Notes: generated by a model not told the origin, from the sequence alone. A stretch of DNA of 27,542 bases from Erysipelotrichaceae bacterium (GCA_024684175.1 JAIKXJ010000043.1:1-27542); one strand, 5' to 3'; numbered from the stretch's first letter, positions 14,444-23,006 are shown. Numbers and translations are program-made.

Positions 14444-15376
14444 ATGAAGAAGATACCTGTTTGGATCGATACGGATACCGGCGTCGATGATGCGGTCGCT
14501 TTGATCGTCGCATCGAAACTTGAGGAGATAGAACTTGTCGGCGTGTCCGCCGTTGCGGGCAATACTTCTTTGGAGAATGCTTTCCGCAATGCCAGAGACG
14601 TCCTTTCTCTGGTCGGCAGGAAAGACGTGAAAGTCTACCGCGGTGCTCAAAGTCCGCTGGTCATCGATCTGCATACGGCGGAATATGTCCACGGCTCCAA
14701 CGGTCTGGGCGGAGCGAAGATCCCGCTTTCCGATGCACCGGTACAGACGGAAAACGCCTGGGATGCCTTATACGAGGCGGCAAAAGAATATAAAGGGGAA
14801 CTGATCGTCTGTCCGGTCGGCCCTTTGACCAATATCGCTGTTGCGATCGCCAAACACCCCGACATCGTCGGTATGATCAAAGAGCTCAATGTCATGGGCG
14901 GTGCTTTGATCGGCGGCAATGTCACGCCGTGTTCGGAATTCAATATCCATACCGATCCGCACGGTGCGGAAACGGTCATGAAGTCCGGGATCCACGTCAA
15001 TCTTTTCGGTCTGGATGTGACACATAAGGCATATCTTGATGACAGTGACATCGATGCGATCGCGGCGATCGGCAATCCGGTCGCACAGCTGTTTGTGGAT
15101 TCCAATCATCTGCTTTACGATGCGAGGGAAAAACTGCACTGGAAGGGGGTCTGCGAACATGATTCTTGTCCTCTGATCTATACTGCCCATCCTGACTGGT
15201 TCACGGGTCATGACTGTGGCATTTATGTGGAGACTCAAGGTACAATAACATTTGGTAAGACCGTAAGTGATCTTTGGACGGATTTTAAATTTCAAGACAG
15301 GCATTGCACAGCTTTTCTGGATGTCGACAGGGAGAAGTTTGCCGCAAAGATCATCGATACGTACCGTTCGTTTTAG
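14444..15376 (+). CDS. Nucleoside hydrolase (IunH/Rih family), second copy
   Basis: A 310-residue paralogue of the preceding gene. It has the canonical WIDTDTGVDDAVALIVA N-terminus (Ca2+ site, about 6-22), VSAVAGNTSLENAFRNA, VHGSNGLGG, VCPVGPLTNIAVAI, MGGALIGGNVTPCSEFNI and CEHDSCPLIY with the conserved His. It is clearly homologous to the first copy but diverged, so this is an old duplication or separate acquisition, not a recent repeat. The ATG at 14444 follows GGGAGG and starts 1 nt after the upstream stop; an in-frame ATG 69 nt earlier is inside the first hydrolase. An M18 aminopeptidase follows after 14 nt in the same operon. Confidence 0.92.
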   Translation: MKKIPVWIDTDTGVDDAVALIVASKLEEIELVGVSAVAGNTSLENAFRNARDVLSLVGRKDVKVYRGAQSPLVIDLHTAEYVHGSNGLGGAKIPLSDAPVQTENAWDALYEAAKEYKGELIVCPVGPLTNIAVAIAKHPDIVGMIKELNVMGGALIGGNVTPCSEFNIHTDPHGAETVMKSGIHVNLFGLDVTHKAYLDDSDIDAIAAIGNPVAQLFVDSNHLLYDAREKLHWKGVCEHDSCPLIYTAHPDWFTGHDCGIYVETQGTITFGKTVSDLWTDFKFQDRHCTAFLDVDREKFAAKIIDTYRSF

Positions 15377-15390
15377 AAAAGGGGAAAGAT

Positions 15391-16761
15391 ATGAAAACAG
15401 TTTGGGAAAAATATGATGCAAAGACCATGAAACAGGTCATGGCATTTTCGGAGGACTACAAAGACTTCCTGGATCACGCCAAGACGGAAAGGGAAGCCGT
15501 CAGTAAGTCGATCGCGCTGGCGGAAAAAGCCGGTTTCAAGGAATTCAGGAACGTCAAGAAGATCAAAGCCGGTGACAAGTTCTATTTCAACAACCGCGGA
15601 AAATCGCTGGCGTTGTTCGTTATCGGCAAAAAGCCGATCGAAGAAGGCATGAACATCTTAGGCGCACACATCGATTCGCCGAGGATCGATGTCAAACAGA
15701 ATCCGCTCTATGAAGACAACGGCCTGGTACTGATGGATACGCACTACTACGGCGGTATCAAGAAATACCAGTGGACAGCCAGACCTCTGGCGATCCACGG
15801 TGTCGTCTGTAAGAAAGACGGCAGCAAGGTCGAGTTCTGCATCGGCGAAAACGATGACGATCCGATCGTCGAGATCTCGGATCTGCTGATCCACCTGGCA
15901 AAAGACCAGATGTCCAAACCGGGTTCCAATGTCGTGGAAGGCGAAGATCTCAACGCTTTGGCAGGATCCATCCCGGCAAAGTCCAAGAAGGAAGAAAAAG
16001 ATCCCGTCAAGAAGAACCTGCTCGACATCCTTAAGAAGGATTACGATATGGAAGAGGCGGATTTCATCTCCGCCGAACTGGAACTGGTACCTTGCGGCAA
16101 GGCAAGAGACCTGGGTCTGGACCGTTCGATGATCATGGGTTACGGTCATGATGACCGCATCTGTGCTTATACTTCTCTGGCAGCTCTGCTGGAATCGGAA
16201 AAGCCGGAGCGCACGTCTGTCTGCATCCTGACCGATAAGGAAGAGATCGGTTCCATCGGTTCGACCGGTGCACAGTCCGCATTCTTCGAAAACAGCGTTG
16301 CCGAGCTCATCAATGTCCAGGGCGAATACAACGATCTGAAGATCCGCCATGCTTTGCAGAATTCACGGATGCTTTCTTCCGATGTCTCTGCGGCATATGA
16401 CCCGAACTATCCGCAGGTCAATGAGGCAAAAAGTGCCGCTTACTTCGGCAAAGGCATCTCCTTCAACAAGTTCACGGGTTCCAGAGGCAAATCCGGATCC
16501 AATGACGCTCCGGCGGAATTCGTTGCCAAGATCCGTGAGATCATGGACAGGAACGATGTCGCCTTCCAGTTTACCGAACTGGGCAGAGTCGACCAGGGCG
16601 GCGGCGGAACGATCGCTTATGTTCTGGCCAACAAGAACATGGATGTCGTCGATGCCGGCATCGCCGTACAGAACATGCACGCTCCGTACGAGACGGCATC
16701 CAAAGCCGATATCTATGAGGCATACCGCGCATATAAAGTATTCTTAAAGGAAATGGATTAA
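15391..16761 (+). CDS. M18 family aminopeptidase
   Basis: A 456-residue dinuclear zinc aminopeptidase (family M18, like yeast aminopeptidase I and bacterial ApeB), which removes N-terminal residues from peptides in the cytoplasm and usually forms a dodecamer. Metal and catalytic motifs are clear: GAHIDSPRIDVKQ with His93 and Asp95, DKEEIGSIGSTGAQS (282-296) with the catalytic Glu pair, YGHDDRICAYTS, and a C-terminal NMHAPYETASKAD with the last His ligand. AAAGGGGAAAGAT before the ATG is the ribosome binding site. An in-frame ATG 87 nt upstream lies in the hydrolase gene and is rejected. It overlaps the next gene by one base (TAATG). Its role is presumably peptide recycling, matching the dipeptidase upstream. 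Confidence 0.93.
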   Translation: MKTVWEKYDAKTMKQVMAFSEDYKDFLDHAKTEREAVSKSIALAEKAGFKEFRNVKKIKAGDKFYFNNRGKSLALFVIGKKPIEEGMNILGAHIDSPRIDVKQNPLYEDNGLVLMDTHYYGGIKKYQWTARPLAIHGVVCKKDGSKVEFCIGENDDDPIVEISDLLIHLAKDQMSKPGSNVVEGEDLNALAGSIPAKSKKEEKDPVKKNLLDILKKDYDMEEADFISAELELVPCGKARDLGLDRSMIMGYGHDDRICAYTSLAALLESEKPERTSVCILTDKEEIGSIGSTGAQSAFFENSVAELINVQGEYNDLKIRHALQNSRMLSSDVSAAYDPNYPQVNEAKSAAYFGKGISFNKFTGSRGKSGSNDAPAEFVAKIREIMDRNDVAFQFTELGRVDQGGGGTIAYVLANKNMDVVDAGIAVQNMHAPYETASKADIYEAYRAYKVFLKEMD

Positions 16762-17870
16762 TGTTTGTAAACTACGATGGATCAGTATTATCGTATGTCG
16801 CTTCGATCAGGAAGTATTTTGGTCTGAACCACGTTTACAATGATGATCCTTCGCTTTCAAAGATCCTCAACGAACAAAGGCCTGAGAAGGTCTTTGTTTT
16901 GTTGGTGGACGGCATGGGTGCAAGATTGTTGGAAAAGAAGCTGCCGGAAGATGCTTTTTTAAGAAGGAACATGCTGGCTGCCCCGATGACGGTCTTTCCT
17001 GCGACGACCACTGCCGCAACGACATCGATCCGCAACGGCCGTCCGCCGTGTGAAAACGGATGGTTAGGCTGGATGCAGTACCTCGAAGAGATTGATGACA
17101 TCATCATCCCGTTCCGTTCGATGGGCTATTACAGCGAAGCTGTTTACGATGAAGATATCTTCCGCCGTTATGTGCCGGTCCCGACGACCGAAGAGGAATT
17201 GCGGCGTATCGGTATCCCTGCAAGGATCCTGTTTCCTTCGTTTGAAGAAGACGGCTGCGAGGATTTTGATGAGATGTGCTGCCGTCTGGCGGATCTTTCC
17301 TATTCGGACTACCGTTATGTCTACGCTTACTGGGACAAATATGACAGTTACATGCACGAGCACGGTCCTTCTTCGAAGATCTGCGATTCCTATCTCGAAC
17401 ACATCAACTATGAGATCGAGAATCTGGTGAAGAATCTGAGCAGGGATACCTTGCTGGTGGTGACGGCGGACCACGGTCAGGTGGACATCAATCGTTTCTT
17501 CAATCTCTGGCATTCGGAATTCGATCCTTTCTTCTCCCGAAGACCTTCTCTGGAACAAAGGGCGATGGCTTTCAATATCAAAAAGGGAATGGAAAAGGAA
17601 TTCGAGAATCTTTTCAAAGAGCGTTTCGAAAATGACTATATCCTTTTGAACAAGACACAGGTGCTCTCGTCGAAGCTTTTCGGTGACCGGCCGAATCATC
17701 CCCGCTTCGAACAGTTCATCGGCGACTTTATCGCCATTGCCAAAAGCGATATGGTCCTCATCTATAAGGAAAGAGGAAATCTCTACTATTCCGGCCAACA
17801 TGCCGGGATCTGCGATGATGAACTATATGTGCCGGTCATCGTTGCGCAGAATGATAAAGTTCTGATATGA
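16761..17870 (+). CDS. Alkaline phosphatase superfamily phosphodiesterase / nucleotide pyrophosphatase-like
   Basis: A 369-residue alkaline-phosphatase-fold hydrolase of the type I phosphodiesterase/nucleotide pyrophosphatase group. FVLLVDGMG holds the first metal Asp (50). VFPATTTAATTS (77-88) contains the threonine nucleophile region. YAYWDKYDSYMHEHGP and VVTADHGQVD supply further metal ligands, and YSGQHAGICDDELYVP is the C-terminal His region. There is no signal peptide or membrane segment, so it is probably cytoplasmic. The substrate is unknown; nucleotide, phosphonate and phosphoglycerol compounds are all known in the family. It is translationally coupled to the M18 aminopeptidase (TAATG) with AAAGGA ahead, the last gene of the hydrolase operon. 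No terminator separates it from the next promoter. Confidence 0.82.
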   Translation: MFVNYDGSVLSYVASIRKYFGLNHVYNDDPSLSKILNEQRPEKVFVLLVDGMGARLLEKKLPEDAFLRRNMLAAPMTVFPATTTAATTSIRNGRPPCENGWLGWMQYLEEIDDIIIPFRSMGYYSEAVYDEDIFRRYVPVPTTEEELRRIGIPARILFPSFEEDGCEDFDEMCCRLADLSYSDYRYVYAYWDKYDSYMHEHGPSSKICDSYLEHINYEIENLVKNLSRDTLLVVTADHGQVDINRFFNLWHSEFDPFFSRRPSLEQRAMAFNIKKGMEKEFENLFKERFENDYILLNKTQVLSSKLFGDRPNHPRFEQFIGDFIAIAKSDMVLIYKERGNLYYSGQHAGICDDELYVPVIVAQNDKVLI

Positions 17871-17878
17871 GCCGAAAG

Positions 17879-17887
17879 TGCTAAGAT
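17879..17887 (+). promoter_or_regulatory. Extended -10 promoter of the zinc-ribbon membrane gene cluster
   Basis: TGCTAAGAT is an extended -10 element ending 8 nt before the ATG at 17896. The transcript would begin within about 0-2 nt of the start codon, so the first gene is probably leaderless. Readthrough from the upstream operon is also possible because no terminator intervenes. Confidence 0.5.
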
Positions 17888-17895
17888 AAAGAAGT

Positions 17896-18627
17896 ATGAA
17901 ACAAGTCACATGCAAAAACTGCGGTGCGGTATTCAGTGAGTCATTGGAAAAATGTCCTTACTGCGGCACCATGAACAAGAAAGGCGCATACAGGAAGTTC
18001 AGACAGAAGATCTCCGATATGATCGATGCGATGCTCGGACTTAAGGAAGAAGCTTACCGTTCGGTCTCGAAGATGATCTTCACCTCACTGCTGCGCGGGA
18101 TCGTTCTGATCGCGGCGGTCATCCTGCTGGCGTTTGTTTTCTCACGTTTTGCCAACGTCAACTACTATAACGACAGGGAATATGATGAAAAGGCATTGGA
18201 GTCCATCCTTTGGGAAGATGAGAATCTTGAGAAGCTCGATCAAGCCTATGCCGAGGAGGATTTCAAGACGATCGAAAAACTTTATTATGAGAATTCCCAT
18301 GTCGTTTCCCGTTGGACTCACTATCCTTCCTATATGCTGAAAAAGCAGTTCCGGAAGCTCACCGAAGATGAGGACTTCAATCATTACGATCTCGATGATG
18401 CCTTGTATTTCCTGTTTTATCCGGAATCCATCACCGGATATAACGGCATGGCGAGAGTCGACCGCGAGGAATATGACCTGATGCGCGGATCATTATTGAC
18501 GATGCTGAATCAGAAAGGTTTCTCCGAAGCGAAACTGGAAGAGATCTACCGCAAGAACTGCGATGAGTACGGCTATATCAACAGCAGCGGCTTGGAGGAA
18601 TATTTCGAGGAGGGCACAAATGGTTAA
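17896..18627 (+). CDS. Zinc-ribbon single-pass membrane protein, function unknown
   Basis: A 243-residue protein I cannot assign to a characterised family. The N-terminus is a compact zinc ribbon with two CxxC knuckles, CKNCG (6-10) and CPYCG (20-24). A basic amphipathic stretch follows (KFRQKISDMIDAMLGLKEEAYRS region), then one strong membrane segment (about 64-86, LLRGIVLIAAVILLAFVF), then an acidic, helix-rich C-terminal domain of about 150 residues. The ribbon is predicted to be cytoplasmic and the acidic domain extracytoplasmic. The latter contains the pattern EKLDQAYAEEDFKTIEKLYY, which recalls TPR-like helices and resembles segments in the next two genes. The coding region overlaps the second zinc-ribbon gene by 8 bp. 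The likely role is a membrane-anchored adaptor or sensor, which is inference only. Confidence 0.8.
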   Translation: MKQVTCKNCGAVFSESLEKCPYCGTMNKKGAYRKFRQKISDMIDAMLGLKEEAYRSVSKMIFTSLLRGIVLIAAVILLAFVFSRFANVNYYNDREYDEKALESILWEDENLEKLDQAYAEEDFKTIEKLYYENSHVVSRWTHYPSYMLKKQFRKLTEDEDFNHYDLDDALYFLFYPESITGYNGMARVDREEYDLMRGSLLTMLNQKGFSEAKLEEIYRKNCDEYGYINSSGLEEYFEEGTNG

Positions 18628-19339
18628 CTGTAAGAACTGCGGCGCTCCTTTATCGCTCAACGACGCTTATTGTCCGCATTGCGGAACGCCGAACCCCGAA
18701 GCACAGGAGCATCTGAAAAAACTCAAGGAACTCGACAGATCATTTAAGAAGACGCGCTTGGAAGTCGTCGATGAGGTCAAGAAATCGAAAAAAGGCTATG
18801 GCTTGCTGGTGATCCTGACGATGGTCCTTCTGGCCAACCTGGTCCTGATCCCGTTTCATGAGGCAAGCTATGAGATCGCCGATCGGATCATCGCTTCCAA
18901 GATGACCGAGGAACAGATCAAGGAAAAGATGGATGCTTTTCTGGAGAACCGAGATTATATCGAAATGTCGGTCTTCGCAAGAAAGTTCCCGCTTCCTTAT
19001 CATGAATTCGGTGCATACAATCAGGTGATCTATTTTGCGGAGCTTTACGAGCGGATCATCGATGATGTTTCCGATTATTTCTACGGCAAGGATCTCTACA
19101 GCGATCCTTTGATGGATTCCTGCAAGAGGATCAAAGAATTCAAGGATGAATATGAACGTCTGCAGAAGCGAAACAACTATCCGGAGACGAAATCATACAT
19201 CGAAGATATGAATGAAGAGGCTGATCTTTATCTGAAAGCGACGCTGAAACTGAACGATGAAGATCTGGCTTCGATCAAAGATCTGAGCGATTCGCAATTG
19301 CTGGTGCTGGTGAATGAGAGGCTGAATCATGAAGAGTAA
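18620..19339 (+). CDS. Second zinc-ribbon single-pass membrane protein, function unknown
   Basis: A 239-residue protein with the same architecture as its upstream neighbour. The zinc ribbon has CKNCG (4-8) and CPHCG (18-22). A charged, possibly coiled-coil linker follows (EHLKKLKELDRSFKKTRLEVVDEVKK), then a membrane segment near 74-92 (LLVILTMVLLANLVLIPF) and a helix-rich acidic ectodomain. In that domain KEKMDAFLENRDYIEMSVFARKF lines up with EKLDQAYAEEDF of the first protein. GAGG lies 9 nt before the ATG at 18620, which overlaps the upstream stop by 8 bp; an earlier in-frame ATG at 18563 is inside the first gene. It overlaps the third gene by 11 bp. No catalytic motif is visible. Confidence 0.8.
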   Translation: MVNCKNCGAPLSLNDAYCPHCGTPNPEAQEHLKKLKELDRSFKKTRLEVVDEVKKSKKGYGLLVILTMVLLANLVLIPFHEASYEIADRIIASKMTEEQIKEKMDAFLENRDYIEMSVFARKFPLPYHEFGAYNQVIYFAELYERIIDDVSDYFYGKDLYSDPLMDSCKRIKEFKDEYERLQKRNNYPETKSYIEDMNEEADLYLKATLKLNDEDLASIKDLSDSQLLVLVNERLNHEE

Positions 19340-19724
19340 GTGGGTTTCTCTCGCCAGGATCCTCATCCTCATCTTTCTGATGATCTTATACATGAACGCC
19401 TATGCGCTGTTCACGGAGATCAGAAAAGATGTTTTATACAGTTCGAGGAGCTATGGCTTGGATACGTTGAATCAGGATTTCGACAACGGTGAATACGAGA
19501 AGCTGTATATGCGCGCAATTGCCAACCGCTATGCGGATGACGAACTCAGCGTCGACGTGAGTCAATACGAAGCGTTCGGTTTCTATTATCACTACTTCAC
19601 TCTGGCAAAATCCCATCCCGAGGATAAGAGCTACCGCGATGCGATGGCTGCCGAAAAAGAAAAGATCACCTGGAAGAAGATCCTCGATGTGATCACATTG
19701 CTGGAAAACGAATTGGATCAATGA
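19329..19724 (+). CDS. Small single-pass membrane protein, third member of the cluster
   Basis: A 131-residue protein with a basic N-terminus and one membrane segment (about 8-29, LARILILIFLMILYMNAYAL), then a C-terminal domain of about 100 residues rich in Tyr, Asp and Glu. It has no zinc ribbon, but its ectodomain begins LDTLNQDFDNGEYEKLYMRA, which resembles the corresponding segments of the two preceding proteins. It therefore looks like a shortened paralogue carrying only the anchor and ectodomain. It could also be read as an uncleaved signal anchor. It overlaps the second gene by 11 bp and ends at a bidirectional terminator shared with the convergent DegV gene. The function is unknown. 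Confidence 0.72.
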   Translation: MKSKWVSLARILILIFLMILYMNAYALFTEIRKDVLYSSRSYGLDTLNQDFDNGEYEKLYMRAIANRYADDELSVDVSQYEAFGFYYHYFTLAKSHPEDKSYRDAMAAEKEKITWKKILDVITLLENELDQ

Positions 19725-19758
19725 AAAACGGAGCATCAGCTCCGTTTTGCTTATTTTT
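19725..19758. terminator. Bidirectional terminator between the membrane gene cluster and degV
   Basis: A perfect 10-bp stem AAAACGGAGC/GCTCCGTTTT with an ATCA loop has T runs on both sides (TTTTGCTTATTTTTT on plus, TTTTT on minus). It sits between the convergent genes. Confidence 0.85.
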
Positions 19759-20602
19759 TGACGTAAGCGACTGCGCAGGCGTAAGGCCCGATATGGGCTC
19801 CGACCGTCGCACCGACCGGAATGATCTGATCTTCTGAGATCGTATAGCCTTTTTCTTCTCTGAGCTTTTCCGCCAGTTTGTAGGCGTTGACCTTGTCGTA
19901 AGTATACATGACATAGATCGGGTAGTCGGGATCGGGTATTTCGCTGTCGAAACGCTCGACGATATAGCGGATGGCCTTATTGAGTCCGATGTGTTTGGAT
20001 ACGATCTCCGCTTTGCCTTGCGAATCTGCCGCACAATGCATGATCGGTTTGATATGGCCGAGCTGCGCGATATAGTACGCCGTATTGGAGAGCCTGCCGT
20101 TCTTGTAAAGATATTCGAGCGTATCCATCGCCGTATAGATGACGGTCTTTTGCTTGAGTTGTTCCATCGCTTCGGCGATCTGTTTTCCGCTGCAGCCTTT
20201 GTCTCTCATCTTCACGGCCTTTTCGACCAGGAGCCTTTGTCCGCCGGTACAGGTCAGCGTATCGATGACATAGATCCCTTCATAAGCGACCATCGAAGCG
20301 ACAGACATCGCCGTCTGATAATCACCGGAAAGACCGGATGACAGAGGAAGATAGACCACTTCATCTTTGTTTTTCCTGGCGTTCTCAAAGAGTTCCTCGA
20401 ACATCGCCGGGGAAGGCTGGGATGTTTTCGGAAAATGCGTGTCTGTCTTGAGTCTTTCAAAAAACTGTTCCTTGGAGATCGAGATGTTCTCCAGATACTG
20501 ATCTTCTCCGAACATGACCGACATCGGCATGTAGGTGACATTCATCTTTTTCAGTTCGTCCAATTCAAAGTCGGCTGCAGAATCCGTTGCGATAATCACC
20601 AT
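19751..20602 (-). CDS. DegV family fatty-acid-binding protein
   Basis: A 283-residue DegV (FakB-like) protein. These bind a fatty acid in a buried pocket and, in Gram-positives, present it to the kinase FakA for phosphorylation and membrane lipid synthesis. The N-terminal ATDSAADFELDEL is the family hallmark. FPKTSQPSPAMFEELF (about 57-72) and LPLSSGLSGDYQTA carry the conserved Thr-Ser and Ser residues of the acyl-carboxylate site. The C-terminal part has VGATVGAHIGPYACAVAYV, the conserved glycine-rich region with His. GGGAGG precedes the ATG. It is monocistronic, divergent from tex, with its promoter in the 88-bp intergenic gap. The ligand chain length is not readable. No fakA is in the window. 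Confidence 0.93.
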   Translation of the reverse strand: MVIIATDSAADFELDELKKMNVTYMPMSVMFGEDQYLENISISKEQFFERLKTDTHFPKTSQPSPAMFEELFENARKNKDEVVYLPLSSGLSGDYQTAMSVASMVAYEGIYVIDTLTCTGGQRLLVEKAVKMRDKGCSGKQIAEAMEQLKQKTVIYTAMDTLEYLYKNGRLSNTAYYIAQLGHIKPIMHCAADSQGKAEIVSKHIGLNKAIRYIVERFDSEIPDPDYPIYVMYTYDKVNAYKLAEKLREEKGYTISEDQIIPVGATVGAHIGPYACAVAYVKK

Positions 20603-20657
20603 AAGAAAAACCTCCCAGACTCTATTTTAATCCAATTTGGAAAATATTAGGATAAAA

Positions 20658-20666
20658 TGATACAAT
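20658..20666 (+). promoter_or_regulatory. Extended -10 promoter of tex
   Basis: TGATACAAT is an extended -10 element 24 nt before the tex ATG. The leader contains GTGAGGT as ribosome binding site. Confidence 0.55.
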
Positions 20667-20690
20667 CTATCATTGTGAGGTACGCATATC

Positions 20691-22973
20691 ATGAATGAAA
20701 CGATCATCAAGACCATCGCTGAAGAGCTGAAGATCAGCGTTAAACAGGTAAATACCGTATTGGAAATGCTGGGAAACGGGGATACCGTTCCGTTCATTTC
20801 CCGATACAGAAAGGAACAGACAGGAGCTCTTGATGAAGAGCAGATCTTATATATCGAAAAACAGTATAAATACGAACTCAATCTTGCCGAAAGGAAAGAA
20901 AGTGTCATCGGCCTGATCGAGACGCAGGGCAAACTGACAGAGGAATTGAAGAAACAGATCATGGACTGCACCAAGCTTTCCCAGGTCGAAGATCTTTACA
21001 AGCCTTACAAACAGAAGAAGAAGACCAGAGCCGGTATCGCGATCAAGAACGGTCTGGAACCTTTGAGTCAGTATATCCTGGCGCTTCCGGAACACGGCGA
21101 TCTGGAAAATGAAGCAGCCAAATATATCAACGAAAACGTCAAGACCGCTGCGGATGCCATTCAAGGTGCGAAAGACATCATTGCCGAGAACGTTTCCGAC
21201 AATGCCAATCTGCGCTGGAAGTTCAAAGATCTCATCGTCAAGGCCGGTGCCATTTCTACCGCATTGAAGAAAGATGCAGTCGATGAGAAGAAAGTCTATG
21301 AGATGTATTATGAATACTCCGAGAAGATCTCCAATGTTGCCGATCACCGTGTCATGGCGATCGACCGCGCAGAGAAGGAGAAGGTCATCACGGTCTCCAT
21401 GTCTTATGACCTCGCTCACATCAAAGATCTCGCTCATGAAGCATATCTGAAAAATAAGAAGACCGATCTGGAGGACGTCATCATCGAAGCGATCGATGAC
21501 GGTATCGACCGTCTTCTGATGCCTTCCATCGAAAATGAGATCCGTTCCGATCTGTCCGAACGTGCGCACAATACGTCGATCGAAGTCTTCTCGCTCAATT
21601 TGGAGAAGCTTCTGTCTCAGGCACCGTTGAAAGGCCGTGTCGTCCTGGGCTTTGACCCGGGCTTCTATAACGGCTGCAAGCTCGCTGTCCTGGATGCGAC
21701 CGGCAAGATGCTGATGGTCGATAAGATCTATCCGTTCAGGAAAGACGGTGACATTCCAAGATCCAAGGCAAAACTGCTGAACATGATCCGCAAGTACGGC
21801 GTCAAGATCGTCGCGATCGGCAATGGTACAGCCTCCCGCGAATCGGAAAAACTGGTCGCCGAACTGATCAATGAGAACGCGCTCGATGTCTCTTATGCGA
21901 TCGTTTCCGAGGCCGGTGCTTCGGTCTGGTCCGCTCAGGAAGAGGCCAGAAAAGAATTTCCGGATCTGGCTGTCGAAGAACGTTCTGCCGTTTCTATCGG
22001 CCGCAGGCTTTTGGATCCGCTTGCCGAACTGATCAAGATCGATCCGAAATCCATCGGTGTCGGTCAGTATCAGCACGATCTCCCGGAAAAGGCTCTCAAT
22101 GAGAGACTGGATGAAGCGATCATGAAAGTCGTCAACCGCGTCGGTGCCGATGTCAATACCGCTTCCGCGCAGCTGCTGGAACACATCTCCGGTCTCAACA
22201 AAGGCATCGCTGCCGAGATCATCAATTACCGCAATGAAAACGGCAAGTTCACGAACCGCAGACAGCTTCTGAAGGTCAAGAAGCTCGGTGCTAAGGCATT
22301 CGAACAGTGTGCCGGCTTTCTCAGGATCATCGACGGTGACGAAGCGCTGGATGCGACCAATATCCACCCGGAATCTTACGACCTGGCAAAGAAGGTCATG
22401 GAAGTCTCTTCGATCGATAAACTGGGCGATCCTGATATCGTATTCAATGACGAAGCGATCGCAAAGCTGGGCATCGATGAATATACGCTCAACGACATCA
22501 AGGACTGCATCAAAGCTCCGCTCAGAGACTACCGCGATCAGTTCGACGGTGCGATCTTGAAGTCCAATGTCCTGGAACTCAAGGATCTCAAGAAGGGCGA
22601 TGAATTATCCGGTACGGTCAGAAATGTCGTCGACTTCGGTGCTTTCGTCGATATCGGTCTTCATGACGACGGTCTGGTCCATATCTCGAGGATGTCGACC
22701 AAGCGCGTCAATCACCCGAGCGAAGTCGTTTCCGTATCCGATATCGTCAGGGTCTATGTCTATGATGTCGACGAAGCCAAACAGCGTGTGCAGCTGTCTT
22801 TGCTTCCGTTGGATGTACTGGCGAAGCGTGATGCCGACAAGAAAGAGTTCCGTTCCCGCAAGAAGGCGCAGAACCGTCCTTATCACAAAGAAAAAGAGAA
22901 GCCGGTAGAAAAAGAGATCTCCGAAGAGGAAGCAATGAAGAGGCTCTTGGAAAGATTCGGTTCCAAACATTAA
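20691..22973 (+). CDS. tex: Tex-type RNA-binding transcriptional accessory protein
   Basis: A 760-residue Tex protein, a bacterial relative of eukaryotic Spt6 that binds nucleic acids and associates with transcription. Order of domains: N-terminal helical HTH region (1-200, including GNGDTVPFISRYRKEQTGAL), a YqgF/RNase H-like domain from about 318 (VVLGFDPGFYNGCKLAVLDA), a helix-hairpin-helix region about 480-560 (NRVGADVNTASAQLLEHISG) and an S1 RNA-binding domain from about 635 (GDELSGTVRNVVDFGAFVDI). A basic, Glu-rich tail follows. The length is normal for the family. The gene is monocistronic: its own extended -10 promoter, a GTGAGG ribosome binding site, and an intrinsic terminator right after the stop codon. 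Confidence 0.96.
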   Translation: MNETIIKTIAEELKISVKQVNTVLEMLGNGDTVPFISRYRKEQTGALDEEQILYIEKQYKYELNLAERKESVIGLIETQGKLTEELKKQIMDCTKLSQVEDLYKPYKQKKKTRAGIAIKNGLEPLSQYILALPEHGDLENEAAKYINENVKTAADAIQGAKDIIAENVSDNANLRWKFKDLIVKAGAISTALKKDAVDEKKVYEMYYEYSEKISNVADHRVMAIDRAEKEKVITVSMSYDLAHIKDLAHEAYLKNKKTDLEDVIIEAIDDGIDRLLMPSIENEIRSDLSERAHNTSIEVFSLNLEKLLSQAPLKGRVVLGFDPGFYNGCKLAVLDATGKMLMVDKIYPFRKDGDIPRSKAKLLNMIRKYGVKIVAIGNGTASRESEKLVAELINENALDVSYAIVSEAGASVWSAQEEARKEFPDLAVEERSAVSIGRRLLDPLAELIKIDPKSIGVGQYQHDLPEKALNERLDEAIMKVVNRVGADVNTASAQLLEHISGLNKGIAAEIINYRNENGKFTNRRQLLKVKKLGAKAFEQCAGFLRIIDGDEALDATNIHPESYDLAKKVMEVSSIDKLGDPDIVFNDEAIAKLGIDEYTLNDIKDCIKAPLRDYRDQFDGAILKSNVLELKDLKKGDELSGTVRNVVDFGAFVDIGLHDDGLVHISRMSTKRVNHPSEVVSVSDIVRVYVYDVDEAKQRVQLSLLPLDVLAKRDADKKEFRSRKKAQNRPYHKEKEKPVEKEISEEEAMKRLLERFGSKH

Positions 22974-22980
22974 GATTTTT

Positions 22981-23006
22981 GCCCTGCAGATGCGGGGCTT
23001 TTCTTT
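22981..23006 (+). terminator. Intrinsic terminator of tex
   Basis: A 7-bp GC-rich stem GCCCTGC/GCGGGGC with one G-T pair and an AGAT loop is followed by TTTTCTTTT, 7 nt after the tex stop codon. Confidence 0.82.
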
